A stretch of 64,000 nucleotides of DNA from Enterococcus plantarum (GCF_001730295.1 NZ_MIKA01000011.1:1-64000); one strand, 5' to 3'. Shown: positions 8,472-17,507, counted from the first letter of the stretch. Notes: generated by a model from the letters alone, not told the origin. Translations and numbers: made by a program.

Positions 8472-9317
8472 ATGAGAATCAAAGGAGATATCATTCGCAC
8501 AGTCAGAAAACAGAAGAAATTATCGCAAGTAACTTTGGCCGCTGGAATTTGTACACAAGGAACGGTTAGTAACATTGAAAATAAAAATGTTTGCGATAGC
8601 TTGGAAATCCTTGATGCAATCTGCAAAAGATTAAACCTCAGTCTCGAAAGCGTATTAGATGATAATGATGAAAAAAAGCTCACTTCCTTATTGAATCGCG
8701 TAGAAGACTTGTGTAATACTTTTAAACATAAAGAAGCTCATTTACTTTTAAAATCTACCTCAATCGATGTTTCTGATTTTCAAAATAGAGAATTAGAAGT
8801 TCGTTGGTTTTACTTTATGGGTATCACAAACTTGTTGGGCTATAACAATACAACGGATAGCTTGTTTTATTTTTACAGAGCTGATGAACTTGGTGACTCA
8901 AATTCGATATATGCAATCCTATCTGTCAATAGTTTAGGAATTGTATATGAGATGGTCAATGAATTGGATAAAGCACAAGTTTATTATGAGAAATCAATCG
9001 ATATGCTGAACAAAATGACGGTTAAAATGCCCATTGAAGCAACTAAAATTTTCTTCAATACAGCTAAATTCTATTCATTAATCAAGAATTATGAGACAGC
9101 TTTTACGTTGGCTACTGAAGGAATGGCCTTGAACAGATCCTATCAATCATTATATATGTTAGATCTTTTAACGTACGAAGCTGCTTTTAATGATTTCATG
9201 AAATCCCCTGATTTAAAAGAACCCGATTTTAGCCACGCTAAAGTTTTTGCTACTTTTAATGATAATCAAAATTTACTCGATGTGATAGAGAATGATGAAA
9301 AAATATTAACTCGTTAA
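8472..9317 (+). CDS. XRE-family regulator with TPR-like domain (RNPP type)
   Basis: 281 residues. Residues 1-62 form a helix-turn-helix (IIRTVRKQKKLSQVTLAAGICTQGTVSNIENK) followed by ICKRLNLSLESVL. The remaining 210 residues are helical repeats with TPR character, for example YYEKSIDMLNKM and NTAKFYSLIKNYETAFTLATEG. This architecture is that of PlcR/PrgX/Rgg-type regulators, which bind short re-imported peptides in the TPR cavity. GAGGGG lies before the ATG. It is followed by a perfect 20-bp terminator, then by the chitin genes, which it may control, though that is only positional inference. The micro-gene on its other side is a candidate ligand source. Confidence 0.82.
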   Translation: MRIKGDIIRTVRKQKKLSQVTLAAGICTQGTVSNIENKNVCDSLEILDAICKRLNLSLESVLDDNDEKKLTSLLNRVEDLCNTFKHKEAHLLLKSTSIDVSDFQNRELEVRWFYFMGITNLLGYNNTTDSLFYFYRADELGDSNSIYAILSVNSLGIVYEMVNELDKAQVYYEKSIDMLNKMTVKMPIEATKIFFNTAKFYSLIKNYETAFTLATEGMALNRSYQSLYMLDLLTYEAAFNDFMKSPDLKEPDFSHAKVFATFNDNQNLLDVIENDEKILTR

Positions 9318-9334
9318 ATTGATCACAATTACAA

Positions 9335-9381
9335 CCCGCAAGTTTAGAGTACAGGTTCTATCTGTACTCTAAACTTGCGGG
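9335..9381 (+). terminator. Strong intrinsic terminator
   Basis: A perfect 20-bp inverted repeat, CCCGCAAGTTTAGAGTACAG against its complement, with a 7-nt loop, followed by TTTCAATTTTTTG. It closes the regulator transcript and separates it from the chitin operon. Confidence 0.9.
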
Positions 9382-9514
9382 TTTCAATTTTTTGTTTAAA
9401 AAAAGATAATTACGTTCTACTCATGCTATTTTTTGCAAAACATCATTATTTTATAACCGAAAAAATATAATCTTATTATTTGAATAATATAAAACGTCAT
9501 GTTACATTATCTAT

Positions 9515-9528
9515 TGTAAGCGCTATAA
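9515..9528 (+). promoter_or_regulatory. cre-like catabolite control site
   Basis: TGTAAGCGCTATAA lies 25 bp before the chitin monooxygenase start and fits the CcpA consensus TGWNANCGNTNWCA except near its 3' end. It suggests repression of the chitin genes by preferred sugars. Confidence 0.55.
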
Positions 9529-9552
9529 AAAATACTTTTAGGAGGAATCACA

Positions 9553-10137
9553 ATGAAAAAAACAATGCTCAAAGCTGTTTTAACACTTGGATTATTGGCA
9601 GGAGGTTTATCTCTTTCAACCACTGTCACACATGCTCATGGATATGTTTCATCCCCAGGGAGTCGTGCATACTTCGGTAGTACTCAAGGTGGAAAAATCA
9701 ATAAAAATGTTGGTCGTGCTGAATGGGAACCTCAAAGCATTGAAGCAACTAAAAATACGTTCACTCCTGGAAAATTGGCTAGTGCAGGCGTTAGCGGGTT
9801 TGAACCACTAGATGTTCAGACAATGGACCGCTGGTATAAATCTGATATTTCAACTGGTCCTCTTGCAATCAATTGGACTTTAACTGCTCGTCACAGAACG
9901 TCTACATGGGATTATTACATGACGAAACAAGGTTGGAACCCAAATCAACCATTAGATATCAAAAACTTTGATTTAATTGGCCAAGTCGATGACAAAGGGA
10001 CTATTCCTGAAGCATCTGTGAAACATACGGTTACCGTGCCAAGTGACCGCAAAGGGTATCACGTCATTTATGCGGTTTGGAATGTTTTTGATACTACAAA
10101 TGCTTTTTATCAAGCCATTGATGTTAACGTTAAATAA
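9553..10137 (+). CDS. AA10 lytic polysaccharide monooxygenase (chitin-binding)
   Basis: 194 residues. A Sec signal peptide (residues 1-28, ending TVTHA) is followed directly by HGYVSSPGSR: the mature N-terminal His is the first half of the copper histidine brace, and the second His is in TARHRTSTW (about residue 116). The length matches a single AA10 domain without a binding module. The enzyme oxidatively cleaves crystalline chitin outside the cell and boosts chitinases. AGGAGG precedes ATG. It is the first gene of an operon with a GH18 chitinase, the same pairing as E. faecalis EF0362/EF0361 (EfCBM33A/EfChi18A). A cre-like site lies upstream. Confidence 0.95.
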   Translation: MKKTMLKAVLTLGLLAGGLSLSTTVTHAHGYVSSPGSRAYFGSTQGGKINKNVGRAEWEPQSIEATKNTFTPGKLASAGVSGFEPLDVQTMDRWYKSDISTGPLAINWTLTARHRTSTWDYYMTKQGWNPNQPLDIKNFDLIGQVDDKGTIPEASVKHTVTVPSDRKGYHVIYAVWNVFDTTNAFYQAIDVNVK

Positions 10138-10167
10138 TCAATCAAGGAAACCAAAGGAGCCATGCAC

Positions 10168-11217
10168 ATGAAAATCAAACAACTTATTCCAGCCTTTCTA
10201 ATAGTTTCAGGTATTGGTATTGCTAGTTTGTCTACTGCAACACCTACTATGGCTGCAGATTCTGCTAGTGAAATGGTCAGTATAACAAATAAAAAAGTCC
10301 TTGTCGGCTATTGGCATAACTGGGCTTCTAAAGGTAGTGATGGCTACAAACAAGGAACCTCCGCAACGATTTCGTTAGCCGAAGTGAATAAAGCCTATAA
10401 TGTAGTACCCGTCTCATTTATGAAGAGTGATGGCGTCAGCCGCATTCCAACCTTCGCTCCATACAATAAAACAGATGCTGCATTTAGACAAGAAATTGGA
10501 ACACTCAACAGTCAAGGTCGTGCCGTTTTACTTGCCCTTGGCGGTGCAGATGCTCATATTCAATTAAAAACAGGAGATGAACAGGCCTTTGCTAATGAGA
10601 TTATTCGTCAAGTTGAAACATATGGTTTTGATGGCCTAGATATCGATTTAGAACAATCAGCAATTACAGCTGGGGACAATCAAACTGTTATCCCGACAGC
10701 GCTAAAAAAAGTCAAAGATCACTATAGAGCGCAAGGAAAAAATTTCATCATCACAATGGCACCAGAATTTCCTTACCTAAAACCAGGTGCTGCTTATGAA
10801 AAATACATTACTTCTTTAGATGGTTATTATGACTATATTGCACCTCAGTTATACAATCAAGGCGGAGACGGTGTTTGGGTAGATGAAATCAATAAATGGA
10901 TTCCACAAAGCAATGATGCTTTGAAATATGAGTTCCTTTATTATATGTCTGACTCTATGATCCATGGCACGCGAACCTTCTTGAAAATTCCAAATGACAA
11001 ACTTGTTTTAGGACTTCCTGCAAATGTTGACGGTGCCGGCAGTGGCTATGTGATCGATCCAACAGCTGTCTATAAAGCACTCGATCAATTAGCGAAAGAT
11101 GGCAATCCGATCAAGGGGTTAATGACCTGGTCTGCCAATTGGGATGTTGGCACAAACGTAAATGGTGGATCTTATAATAATGAATTTGCGACACGATATG
11201 CTCGAATTTTACAATAA
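10168..11217 (+). CDS. Secreted GH18 chitinase
   Basis: 349 residues from the ATG with AAAGGAG eight bases upstream; an ATG six bases earlier is too close to that site. A signal peptide ends near PTMAADS. The GH18 barrel shows VLVGYWHNW (beta-1), VLLALGGAD (beta-3) and GFDGLDIDLEQ (beta-4), whose Glu is the catalytic acid in the DxxDxDxE motif; YIAPQLYNQG (beta-6) and GLMTWSANWD (beta-8) complete it. It is similar in size to single-domain E. faecalis Chi18A and acts as an endochitinase on chitin opened by the monooxygenase. It lies 30 bp after the first gene, with a terminator following. Confidence 0.95.
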   Translation: MKIKQLIPAFLIVSGIGIASLSTATPTMAADSASEMVSITNKKVLVGYWHNWASKGSDGYKQGTSATISLAEVNKAYNVVPVSFMKSDGVSRIPTFAPYNKTDAAFRQEIGTLNSQGRAVLLALGGADAHIQLKTGDEQAFANEIIRQVETYGFDGLDIDLEQSAITAGDNQTVIPTALKKVKDHYRAQGKNFIITMAPEFPYLKPGAAYEKYITSLDGYYDYIAPQLYNQGGDGVWVDEINKWIPQSNDALKYEFLYYMSDSMIHGTRTFLKIPNDKLVLGLPANVDGAGSGYVIDPTAVYKALDQLAKDGNPIKGLMTWSANWDVGTNVNGGSYNNEFATRYARILQ

Positions 11218-11225
11218 GTAATAAT

Positions 11226-11270
11226 AGAAGAGACTGGCTAAAACTCAACGAGTTATTTTCAGTCTCTTCT
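11226..11270 (+). terminator. Terminator of the chitin operon
   Basis: AGAAGAGACTG (11226-11236) pairs perfectly with CAGTCTCTTCT (11260-11270), with an inner AACTC/GAGTT stem, followed by TTCT. The accessory island begins immediately after it. Confidence 0.75.
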
Positions 11271-11279
11271 TTCTACTAT

Positions 11280-11900
11280 TTATTTTTCTCCACTACTAAC
11301 TAATACTTTATCACTTACTGATAGATCCGTTATCTTCTTCGTTCGATAAATCCCTTCTTTTCTTAGATGGTGGTAAATCGTCGAAGTAGAAATACCACAG
11401 CGTTTCGCTATTTCTTCTGTTGACAGGTCTGTATTATGATATAACTTGAGTGCTTCTTTAACTTGATTAACAAGTGGTGGTCGGCCTAAAATTACGCCAT
11501 TTTTCTTAGCGGCACTTAAGCCCGCTAAGACACGTTCACGAATCAATTCAGCTTCCATTTCAGCGAATGCCCCCATGATCGTAAAAAAGAACCGTCCCAT
11601 TGGGGTTGAGGTATCGATGTTATTTTCAATACTGACAAAATGAATGTTTCTTCGATCGAATTCTTCTAATAACCCTAAAAGTTGCTTGGTTCCTCTAGCT
11701 AAACGATCGAGTTTAAAAATCACAAACGTATCGCCTGGCTTCAAAATCGTCAATGCTTTATTCAACTCATTACGAAAACTTTTCCGTCCACTTTCATATT
11801 CTTTGAAAATTCTATCGACACCATACTCTTTCAGTGCCTGTTGTTGCGAATCAAATTTTTGATAATGTGTACTTACACGCATATAGCCAATAACTGCCAT
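11280..11900 (-). CDS. Serine recombinase (resolvase/invertase), left island boundary
   Basis: 206 residues. The catalytic domain opens with MAVIGYMRVST, in which the Ser near position 10 is the nucleophile, and has KLDRLARGTKQL and GAFAEMEAELIRERVLAGL, all resolvase/invertase signatures. A C-terminal helix-turn-helix (STEEIAKRCGISTSTIYHHLRK) follows from about 165. Such small serine recombinases resolve or invert DNA at paired sites. GGGGGAG precedes ATG. It starts only 43 bp after the lanthipeptide exporter on the same strand and may be co-transcribed. A close relative in the opposite orientation lies at 28842, so the two enclose about 17 kb. Confidence 0.92.
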   Translation of the reverse strand: MAVIGYMRVSTHYQKFDSQQQALKEYGVDRIFKEYESGRKSFRNELNKALTILKPGDTFVIFKLDRLARGTKQLLGLLEEFDRRNIHFVSIENNIDTSTPMGRFFFTIMGAFAEMEAELIRERVLAGLSAAKKNGVILGRPPLVNQVKEALKLYHNTDLSTEEIAKRCGISTSTIYHHLRKEGIYRTKKITDLSVSDKVLVSSGEK

Positions 11901-11943
11901 TTATTCTCCCCCTTATTCACTTTATCTTCCAACCGTTACTTTT

Positions 11944-14085
11944 TTAGATAGTACTTGTTGGTTCAAAATAGATCGAGTGATAATGACCTCCCAAAGCCAA
12001 TAACTCTTGATGCGTTCCTTCTTCTACGATTCTCCCTTGATCCATTACCAAAATCCTGTCGAAATGTTTGATTGTATTCAAACGATGGGCCACGACAATA
12101 CACGTAAAATCATAGGTCTTCAAACGGTTCATAATAAAGTTTTCTGAAATATTGTCTAATGAACTAGTTGGTTCATCCATCAGTAATAAACTAGTTTCTT
12201 TTACTAATGCACGCGCAATAGAAATGCGCTGCATTTGACCACCGGATAAATTCATCCCGCCTTCTGAAATTTGTGTTTCCAGTCCCAACGGTAAATTCAT
12301 GATAATTTCATCAACTCTTGAATCAAAAATGGCTTGTTCTACTCGTTCTCTCTTTGCTTCTTCCTGATTCAACACAATATTCTCATATAGAGAAGCATTA
12401 AAAATCGTCGGTTTTTGATTCACAATACTAATACAATTTTTTAAGGACACATCGTCAACCTGTTTTAGATCGATATCATTGAATTTGATTTGTCCTGAAG
12501 AGGTATCATATAATCCAGCCAATAGTTTTAATAATGTGCTTTTCCCTGAACCACTTTTACCAACGATGGCAACTTTATCTCCTTGTTTAATTTGGAAGGA
12601 AACAGAATGTAGGATGTCTTCTTCAAAATAACTATATTTAAACGAAACATCTTCAACGACCACTGAATCGATGGCTGTTATTTTTTCTCCTTCAATCGCT
12701 ATGCGAGGGTCGTCTTTTGCTTCTAAGATTTCATTTAACTTACCAAAGTAAGAACGCAAAAGTAAAAACTCTGTGTAAGAATCAAAAACTGTAACAATTG
12801 GTGCAATAAAAGCTCCTGATAATGCATTAAAACTAATCAGTTCTCCCAATGTCAATTGGCCTTTTGTCACTTGGAATAATCCAACGTAAATCAATACGAT
12901 CGGTAAAATAAATTGAATTGAGGTTTGAATCGTTCTGACCCACGTAGAAAAGCGATTTTTCTCCGCCCGCAACATGATTTGGTTTTTGAATTCACTCCGC
13001 CATTTTGTATAAAATTGATTTTCGGAACCAGATGATTTAACAGTTTCCATACCTTCAAATAATTCTACTAAAATCCGCTGTACTTTAGATTGAGCAATCA
13101 ATTCTTTATTGGTAATGCTTTGGACTCGTTTAGAGTTAACAACTGAAATTGCGCCCATCATAAAAGCACCAAAAATAGCGATCAACGTTAAATTTAAAGA
13201 TAAATTAATCATTAAAATCAGATAGACGAAAACAAATAGAAAATCAACTGAAATCGTCAGCATCCGTTGACTCATGATTTGCTGAATAATTACACTAAGA
13301 TTAGCACGAAAAATCAAATCTCCAGTTGATCGATTAACAAAAAATCTCAGTGGTAAATGAATGATTTTTTTCATAAAGGCTTTCATCAGAGTTAAATCAA
13401 ACAGATTTTCTAGCACGATCAGAACTAGACCTCTAGCTACCTGCAGTAGATAATACGCAATAAAGAGAATTGCGATTGTTGTACCGATTTGAAAGATATT
13501 AGAGACTGCAATAGTAGAATTGTCGATGATTGTTTGTGTTAATCTTGGAATTGCAATTGTCACCATTTGTATCAGAAGTGTTAACGTGATAAACAGTGCG
13601 ACTTTCGCTTTTTGATCATTTAAAATATCTTTTAAGATTGTCCAAGTTGCATTATTTTGCGTCTTCCGTTGTGTGCTTGTGACATCAACATCAGTTAGAA
13701 TCAAGGCAATATTAGAGAAACTAGCTTGAAATTCAGAGCGCTTAATTTTTTTTCGTCCGCTTGCCGGATCCAAGATTGTTGCATCTTGCGCTGTCAATTT
13801 TTCTAATACAACATAATGGCGTTCTTCCCAGAAACAAATAGTCGGCGTTGTTTGCTCCTCTAAAATTTCTAAATCCAGTACTCGAATCGCTTTTGTTTCG
13901 ATTCCGCGATCCAATAAAATCTGATTTAGATTCGTCAGCGTATTCCCACCTTTCGGCACACCGTAAAGATCACGGAGATGGCTCAGTGTGACGTTGTCAT
14001 CATAGTAATTTAAAACCATCGCCGTACATGCTAGTCCGCATTCACTATGTTCACTTTGTTCAGTAAATGGTACTTTTTTTGTCAC
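11944..14085 (-). CDS. lanT: Peptidase-containing ABC exporter for lanthipeptide (LanT/CylB type)
   Basis: 713 residues in three parts. Residues 1-130 are a C39 peptidase with SEHSECGLACTA (catalytic Cys16), ERHYVVLEKL (His) and DPASGRKKI (Asp). Residues 150-450 hold six membrane spans. The ATPase domain shows Walker A VGKSGSGKSTLL, signature LSGGQMQRISIARAL and Walker B LLLMDEP. Such transporters cut the leader after a GG/GA/GS motif while exporting the modified peptide; the precursor at 17319 carries QGS at the expected place. The start is GTG with AGGAG upstream, 12 bp after lanM. Nothing looks degraded. Confidence 0.95.
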   Translation of the reverse strand: MTKKVPFTEQSEHSECGLACTAMVLNYYDDNVTLSHLRDLYGVPKGGNTLTNLNQILLDRGIETKAIRVLDLEILEEQTTPTICFWEERHYVVLEKLTAQDATILDPASGRKKIKRSEFQASFSNIALILTDVDVTSTQRKTQNNATWTILKDILNDQKAKVALFITLTLLIQMVTIAIPRLTQTIIDNSTIAVSNIFQIGTTIAILFIAYYLLQVARGLVLIVLENLFDLTLMKAFMKKIIHLPLRFFVNRSTGDLIFRANLSVIIQQIMSQRMLTISVDFLFVFVYLILMINLSLNLTLIAIFGAFMMGAISVVNSKRVQSITNKELIAQSKVQRILVELFEGMETVKSSGSENQFYTKWRSEFKNQIMLRAEKNRFSTWVRTIQTSIQFILPIVLIYVGLFQVTKGQLTLGELISFNALSGAFIAPIVTVFDSYTEFLLLRSYFGKLNEILEAKDDPRIAIEGEKITAIDSVVVEDVSFKYSYFEEDILHSVSFQIKQGDKVAIVGKSGSGKSTLLKLLAGLYDTSSGQIKFNDIDLKQVDDVSLKNCISIVNQKPTIFNASLYENIVLNQEEAKRERVEQAIFDSRVDEIIMNLPLGLETQISEGGMNLSGGQMQRISIARALVKETSLLLMDEPTSSLDNISENFIMNRLKTYDFTCIVVAHRLNTIKHFDRILVMDQGRIVEEGTHQELLALGGHYHSIYFEPTSTI

Positions 14086-14097
14086 TATAATCTCTCC

Positions 14098-17000
14098 TTA
14101 TTTCTTTGGCAATTCCAACGTTAATAGATCAGCCACCTGATTTGCATCATGAATTCGTAAAAGTTGATGCCCGATACCTGCTAATCCTGTGAATAAACCA
14201 TATTTAGGGATTGTTGGTAGCCCTTCAAAAGTATACTGCTCTTCGATAATTTTATGATGCGCTTTTTTGATTTTTTCTTGTATCTGTTCTTTTTGCTTTT
14301 TTGTTGCCAGTTTTGTTTTACTGTATTCGATTAAAAATTCTATATCCCCAAAATTTCCGTGACATAAACAGTCATTTCTTTTATCCCGTTTGATTAATCG
14401 TTTCGCAGCAATTTGAATTTCTTCGGCTAAGCGAGAATCCTCGAACCCACTATTAAATAAGTCTAAGTAAGCTAAGCCTATTCCTGTAGAGCCATAACAC
14501 CATAAATCATTGACCATTGGTGGGATTGATCGAATATCTAACCACCCTTTTTGAATAGGGTCAAATGTCGTTCTTTCTTTGACTAAACATTTTTTGATCA
14601 AGTATCTGATTTCAGGATCATTCTCGATTTTCAGCAAACTATTGGCCGCATGAATCACACCTGAGTAGCCATGAGCAAAACCACCTTGCGTGATTTTGTC
14701 AAGATCCAAGTCTAATAGTAACTGCTTCGCAAAGATAAAATAATTTTCATTGTCTGTTAATTGATACAGGTGAATAAACACTTTTATGATCGAAGCTGTG
14801 CCACCGTTCCAATCATACCCCTCTATTGCTTCTTTTTGGTATCTTTCTATATATTTTTTAGCAATTGCTTCGGCTGTTTTTAATAATGTCAAATTATCAT
14901 TATAACAATACGAATAAAGCAACGGATAAACAGATGCAAAGGAACCGTAGAATGCTGATATACTATCCACATAATCGTCTTCAAGTTTTAAAACTAGTGC
15001 TTCAGCTAATTCATATGGCTGTCGGAATCTTGTATCTCGAGTAACATGGTATAGCTCGCTAAAATATAAGTACATTCCAGTAATACCATCATAAAAGTTT
15101 TCATTCATCACATTCACTACATAATTATCTGAAGACGTTTCTTCAATATCTTTCCATGCAATTGATTCTTTACCAAGAAAAGCTGCATCAAGTACAGCTT
15201 CTCCTACTGCAACTGCACCATCCAAAAAGTTTGCTTGCTGAATCTGTTGTTTTAACGGTACAGCTTTTTCTTGTAGATCTGTCGAATGATATCTTCCAAA
15301 TGAAGTGTTTAAATAATCCAATTGCTTCTCTTCTTCTTCTTTTGAAAAGTTCTTCAAACACTGTACCTCAAGATCGATTGCTCGTTTTTGGTACATATCC
15401 TTGATGATCTCCCCTTGGCTTGCCATTAAATCTTTTGTACTTGTGGAATTGAAAAAAATTGGAACGTCATGCTGCAACATATCTCTTACTTCGTAAGGAA
15501 CTGGGTTAGAATTAGAATAGCCGTGCATCCATAAGTTTTCAAATAATTTTTCACGCTCAATATAGTCGACCATACAACTAGGATGTGTCGAATAATCTAA
15601 TAAGTCTCCGTAACTTTGTGTTGTTTTTATCACATTCCGAACAAGACAATCTGAAAAAATTTTATTTGCCATAAAAGCCAACGTCTCTCTATTGTTCATC
15701 GCAAATGTAGAAAATTCTTTAAATCCTTCGATGATTGTTTCGATATAGGGAACAAAATCGACTTTTTCTCCCTGAAATAAAGGAATATTTTCAGCAGCAT
15801 CTGTTGTATGTTCCTGGTACTTAAATTGCATATTAACTGAATCGAAATTAATTAACTTCAATACTTTGTATGGTAATTTCTGTTCACCGCCACTAAGAGC
15901 ACTTAGTTGGATTCCTTTAGTTGCACCTTCAACATCTGCTTCAGCTCGTTCCTCAAATAAATAGATTGGAACAAGACCGCTCATCACAACAGATTCGCCA
16001 TTCTCTTGCATCACTTTAACAATTGCATTTTCACTATCTGGCATGGGAAAATGATTTTGAATAATTGTTTCAAGATCAATCAAAACAGGATGTTTTCCAT
16101 ACGCAAGAACATTTTCTAAGTGAAAATCATTTCCATTCAATAAGTAAACTAAAGCAACCGTCTGACCAAATTGACGGTAGTAGTGCCTCACTTCCTCTTC
16201 GGATAGACATTCAGAATAAACCAGACATTCTTCAAATGTGTACTCTTCTTTGACTATTTTTGTTGTTAAATAAAAATCAAAAGCGGGTTCCATCTTTTTA
16301 ATTTCTTGAACAAAAGAATCGAAACGTTCGCCAATCATTAGATTTTTTGGTTTAAATACAACGTTAATATGATTACTAAAGGTCAAGATAGCTACTGATT
16401 TACCGCGATCATGCGAATCTCCTGCACCCATCTTTAATCCAGTCAAACAAATCGGGCTTTCTACTTGAAATACATCAGTCAGGTCTGTTTCACTATCAGT
16501 TAGTGCCTGTAATAATTCTCGGAAATTAACTAACTGAAACTCTATTGTCTCTGCATAAAGTCTAGTCAATACTGGATAATAATCAAAAAAAGCCACTAAT
16601 TTTTTTTGATTATCAAACCGCTCTCTTAAATATTGTCTAAATCCTTCTTTTTCGTTTATCATCTCAGTAAAAGTCAATTTATCTTTTTCCACATGCAAAT
16701 CGTATACAAAAGTTCGCAAGCCTATGTCCATAAATCGATTGATCACTTCACCTATATAATCATCTAATGCAGTTTTTTCAACTTGAATCGTAGGGAATTC
16801 TGCTATGATTTTATCTAATTTCGTTTCTAAATAATCAATATGCAGTCGTAATGCATACGTAAAGTTTGCCTTTTCATCATCAAAAATATCAGTTACTAAT
16901 CGATCTTCTTGTGCTAAGATTTGCTTCGTTGTCTTTACCCATGAATCCTCTGATATACTCATCGTTATATATTCTTTTTCAACGGATGTTAATTCTTTTA

Positions 17001-17211
17001 TTGCTAAATCAAACTCCTCTTCAGTCAAACGCATCGAGGCTAATATTTCTTTAAATCGTTCGTCAGTTACAGTTGTCGGACGACTACGCCACTTTTTATA
17101 ATTTTCAAGTTCATTGTTAGAATAAGTCAGATGATTGTTTAAATAATAATTTTTTAAACTATCATATCGTTGTCGTATTGACGTCGCTTTTGCTAAATTT
17201 TTAAGACTCAT
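14098..17211 (-). CDS. lanM: Class II lanthipeptide synthetase LanM
   Basis: 1037 residues, normal for LanM. The N-terminal two thirds are the kinase-like dehydratase (DUF4135) with GAGDSHDRGKSVAILTF, NGNDFHLENVLAYG and LIDLETIIQNHF, which phosphorylates and eliminates Ser and Thr. The C-terminal third is the LanC-like cyclase barrel; its zinc ligands are in LWCYGSTG (about Cys905) and CLCHGNFG (about Cys950 and His951). It turns Ser/Thr into dehydro residues and joins them to Cys as (methyl)lanthionine. AAGGAG precedes the ATG. It sits between the precursor and the exporter on one strand. All key residues I looked for are present. Confidence 0.96.
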   Translation of the reverse strand: MSLKNLAKATSIRQRYDSLKNYYLNNHLTYSNNELENYKKWRSRPTTVTDERFKEILASMRLTEEEFDLAIKELTSVEKEYITMSISEDSWVKTTKQILAQEDRLVTDIFDDEKANFTYALRLHIDYLETKLDKIIAEFPTIQVEKTALDDYIGEVINRFMDIGLRTFVYDLHVEKDKLTFTEMINEKEGFRQYLRERFDNQKKLVAFFDYYPVLTRLYAETIEFQLVNFRELLQALTDSETDLTDVFQVESPICLTGLKMGAGDSHDRGKSVAILTFSNHINVVFKPKNLMIGERFDSFVQEIKKMEPAFDFYLTTKIVKEEYTFEECLVYSECLSEEEVRHYYRQFGQTVALVYLLNGNDFHLENVLAYGKHPVLIDLETIIQNHFPMPDSENAIVKVMQENGESVVMSGLVPIYLFEERAEADVEGATKGIQLSALSGGEQKLPYKVLKLINFDSVNMQFKYQEHTTDAAENIPLFQGEKVDFVPYIETIIEGFKEFSTFAMNNRETLAFMANKIFSDCLVRNVIKTTQSYGDLLDYSTHPSCMVDYIEREKLFENLWMHGYSNSNPVPYEVRDMLQHDVPIFFNSTSTKDLMASQGEIIKDMYQKRAIDLEVQCLKNFSKEEEEKQLDYLNTSFGRYHSTDLQEKAVPLKQQIQQANFLDGAVAVGEAVLDAAFLGKESIAWKDIEETSSDNYVVNVMNENFYDGITGMYLYFSELYHVTRDTRFRQPYELAEALVLKLEDDYVDSISAFYGSFASVYPLLYSYCYNDNLTLLKTAEAIAKKYIERYQKEAIEGYDWNGGTASIIKVFIHLYQLTDNENYFIFAKQLLLDLDLDKITQGGFAHGYSGVIHAANSLLKIENDPEIRYLIKKCLVKERTTFDPIQKGWLDIRSIPPMVNDLWCYGSTGIGLAYLDLFNSGFEDSRLAEEIQIAAKRLIKRDKRNDCLCHGNFGDIEFLIEYSKTKLATKKQKEQIQEKIKKAHHKIIEEQYTFEGLPTIPKYGLFTGLAGIGHQLLRIHDANQVADLLTLELPKK

Positions 17212-17265
17212 GCCAAACTCCTTCTATCTGTTTATTTATGTATAATTACTTTAGTTAAAAACAAG

Positions 17266-17302
17266 TGCTAGATAAAACATCTACAAGATGTTTCACCTAG
17301 CA
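17266..17302 (-). terminator. Hairpin between precursor and lanM
   Basis: TGCTAG (17266-17271) with AAAACATCT (17274-17282) pairs with AGATGTTT and CTAGCA (17297-17302) around a short loop; on the minus strand it is followed by CTTGTTTTTAAC. A partial terminator here would give more precursor than enzyme message, the usual arrangement in lanthipeptide operons. Confidence 0.65.
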
Positions 17303-17318
17303 ACTCGTCTATTTTAAA

Positions 17319-17507
17319 TTACCATCCGCAGCATCTTGAAGAGCAGCAGCTATAGCTACATCTTGTAGAGTAACAGCTACTTGATGAAGATGATGAAGAT
17401 GATGAAGACCAACTCCATCCAAAAAAGCTTCCTTGTACTTTATTCATTTCTTCTGGTGTTAACTCTTCGAAAGATTTTCCTACTTTTTTTTCTGCTTGTT
17501 TGTTCAT
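17319..17507 (-). CDS. lanA: Lanthipeptide precursor with poly-Ser/Cys-rich core
   Basis: 62 residues. The leader contains SFEELTPEEMNKVQGS (12-27), closely resembling SFEELSLEEMEAIQGS of the enterococcal cytolysin precursors, so a class II (LanM) leader with GS cleavage after residue 27 is expected. The core, 28-62, begins FFGWSW, runs through eleven consecutive Ser (34-44) and ends CYSTRCSYSCCSSRCCGW: 17 Ser, one Thr and six Cys in 35 residues. It is unlike cytolysin subunits or any lantibiotic core I know. AGGAGG lies before ATG. It is followed by a hairpin, LanM and a peptidase exporter. No second precursor, activating protease or immunity gene is visible nearby. Confidence 0.93.
   Translation of the reverse strand: MNKQAEKKVGKSFEELTPEEMNKVQGSFFGWSWSSSSSSSSSSSCYSTRCSYSCCSSRCCGW

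Noticed and set aside
8312-8683. A 123-codon minus-strand frame covering the micro-gene
   Set aside because: Most of it is antisense to the XRE regulator and lacks a ribosome-binding site; only the last 20 codons have one.
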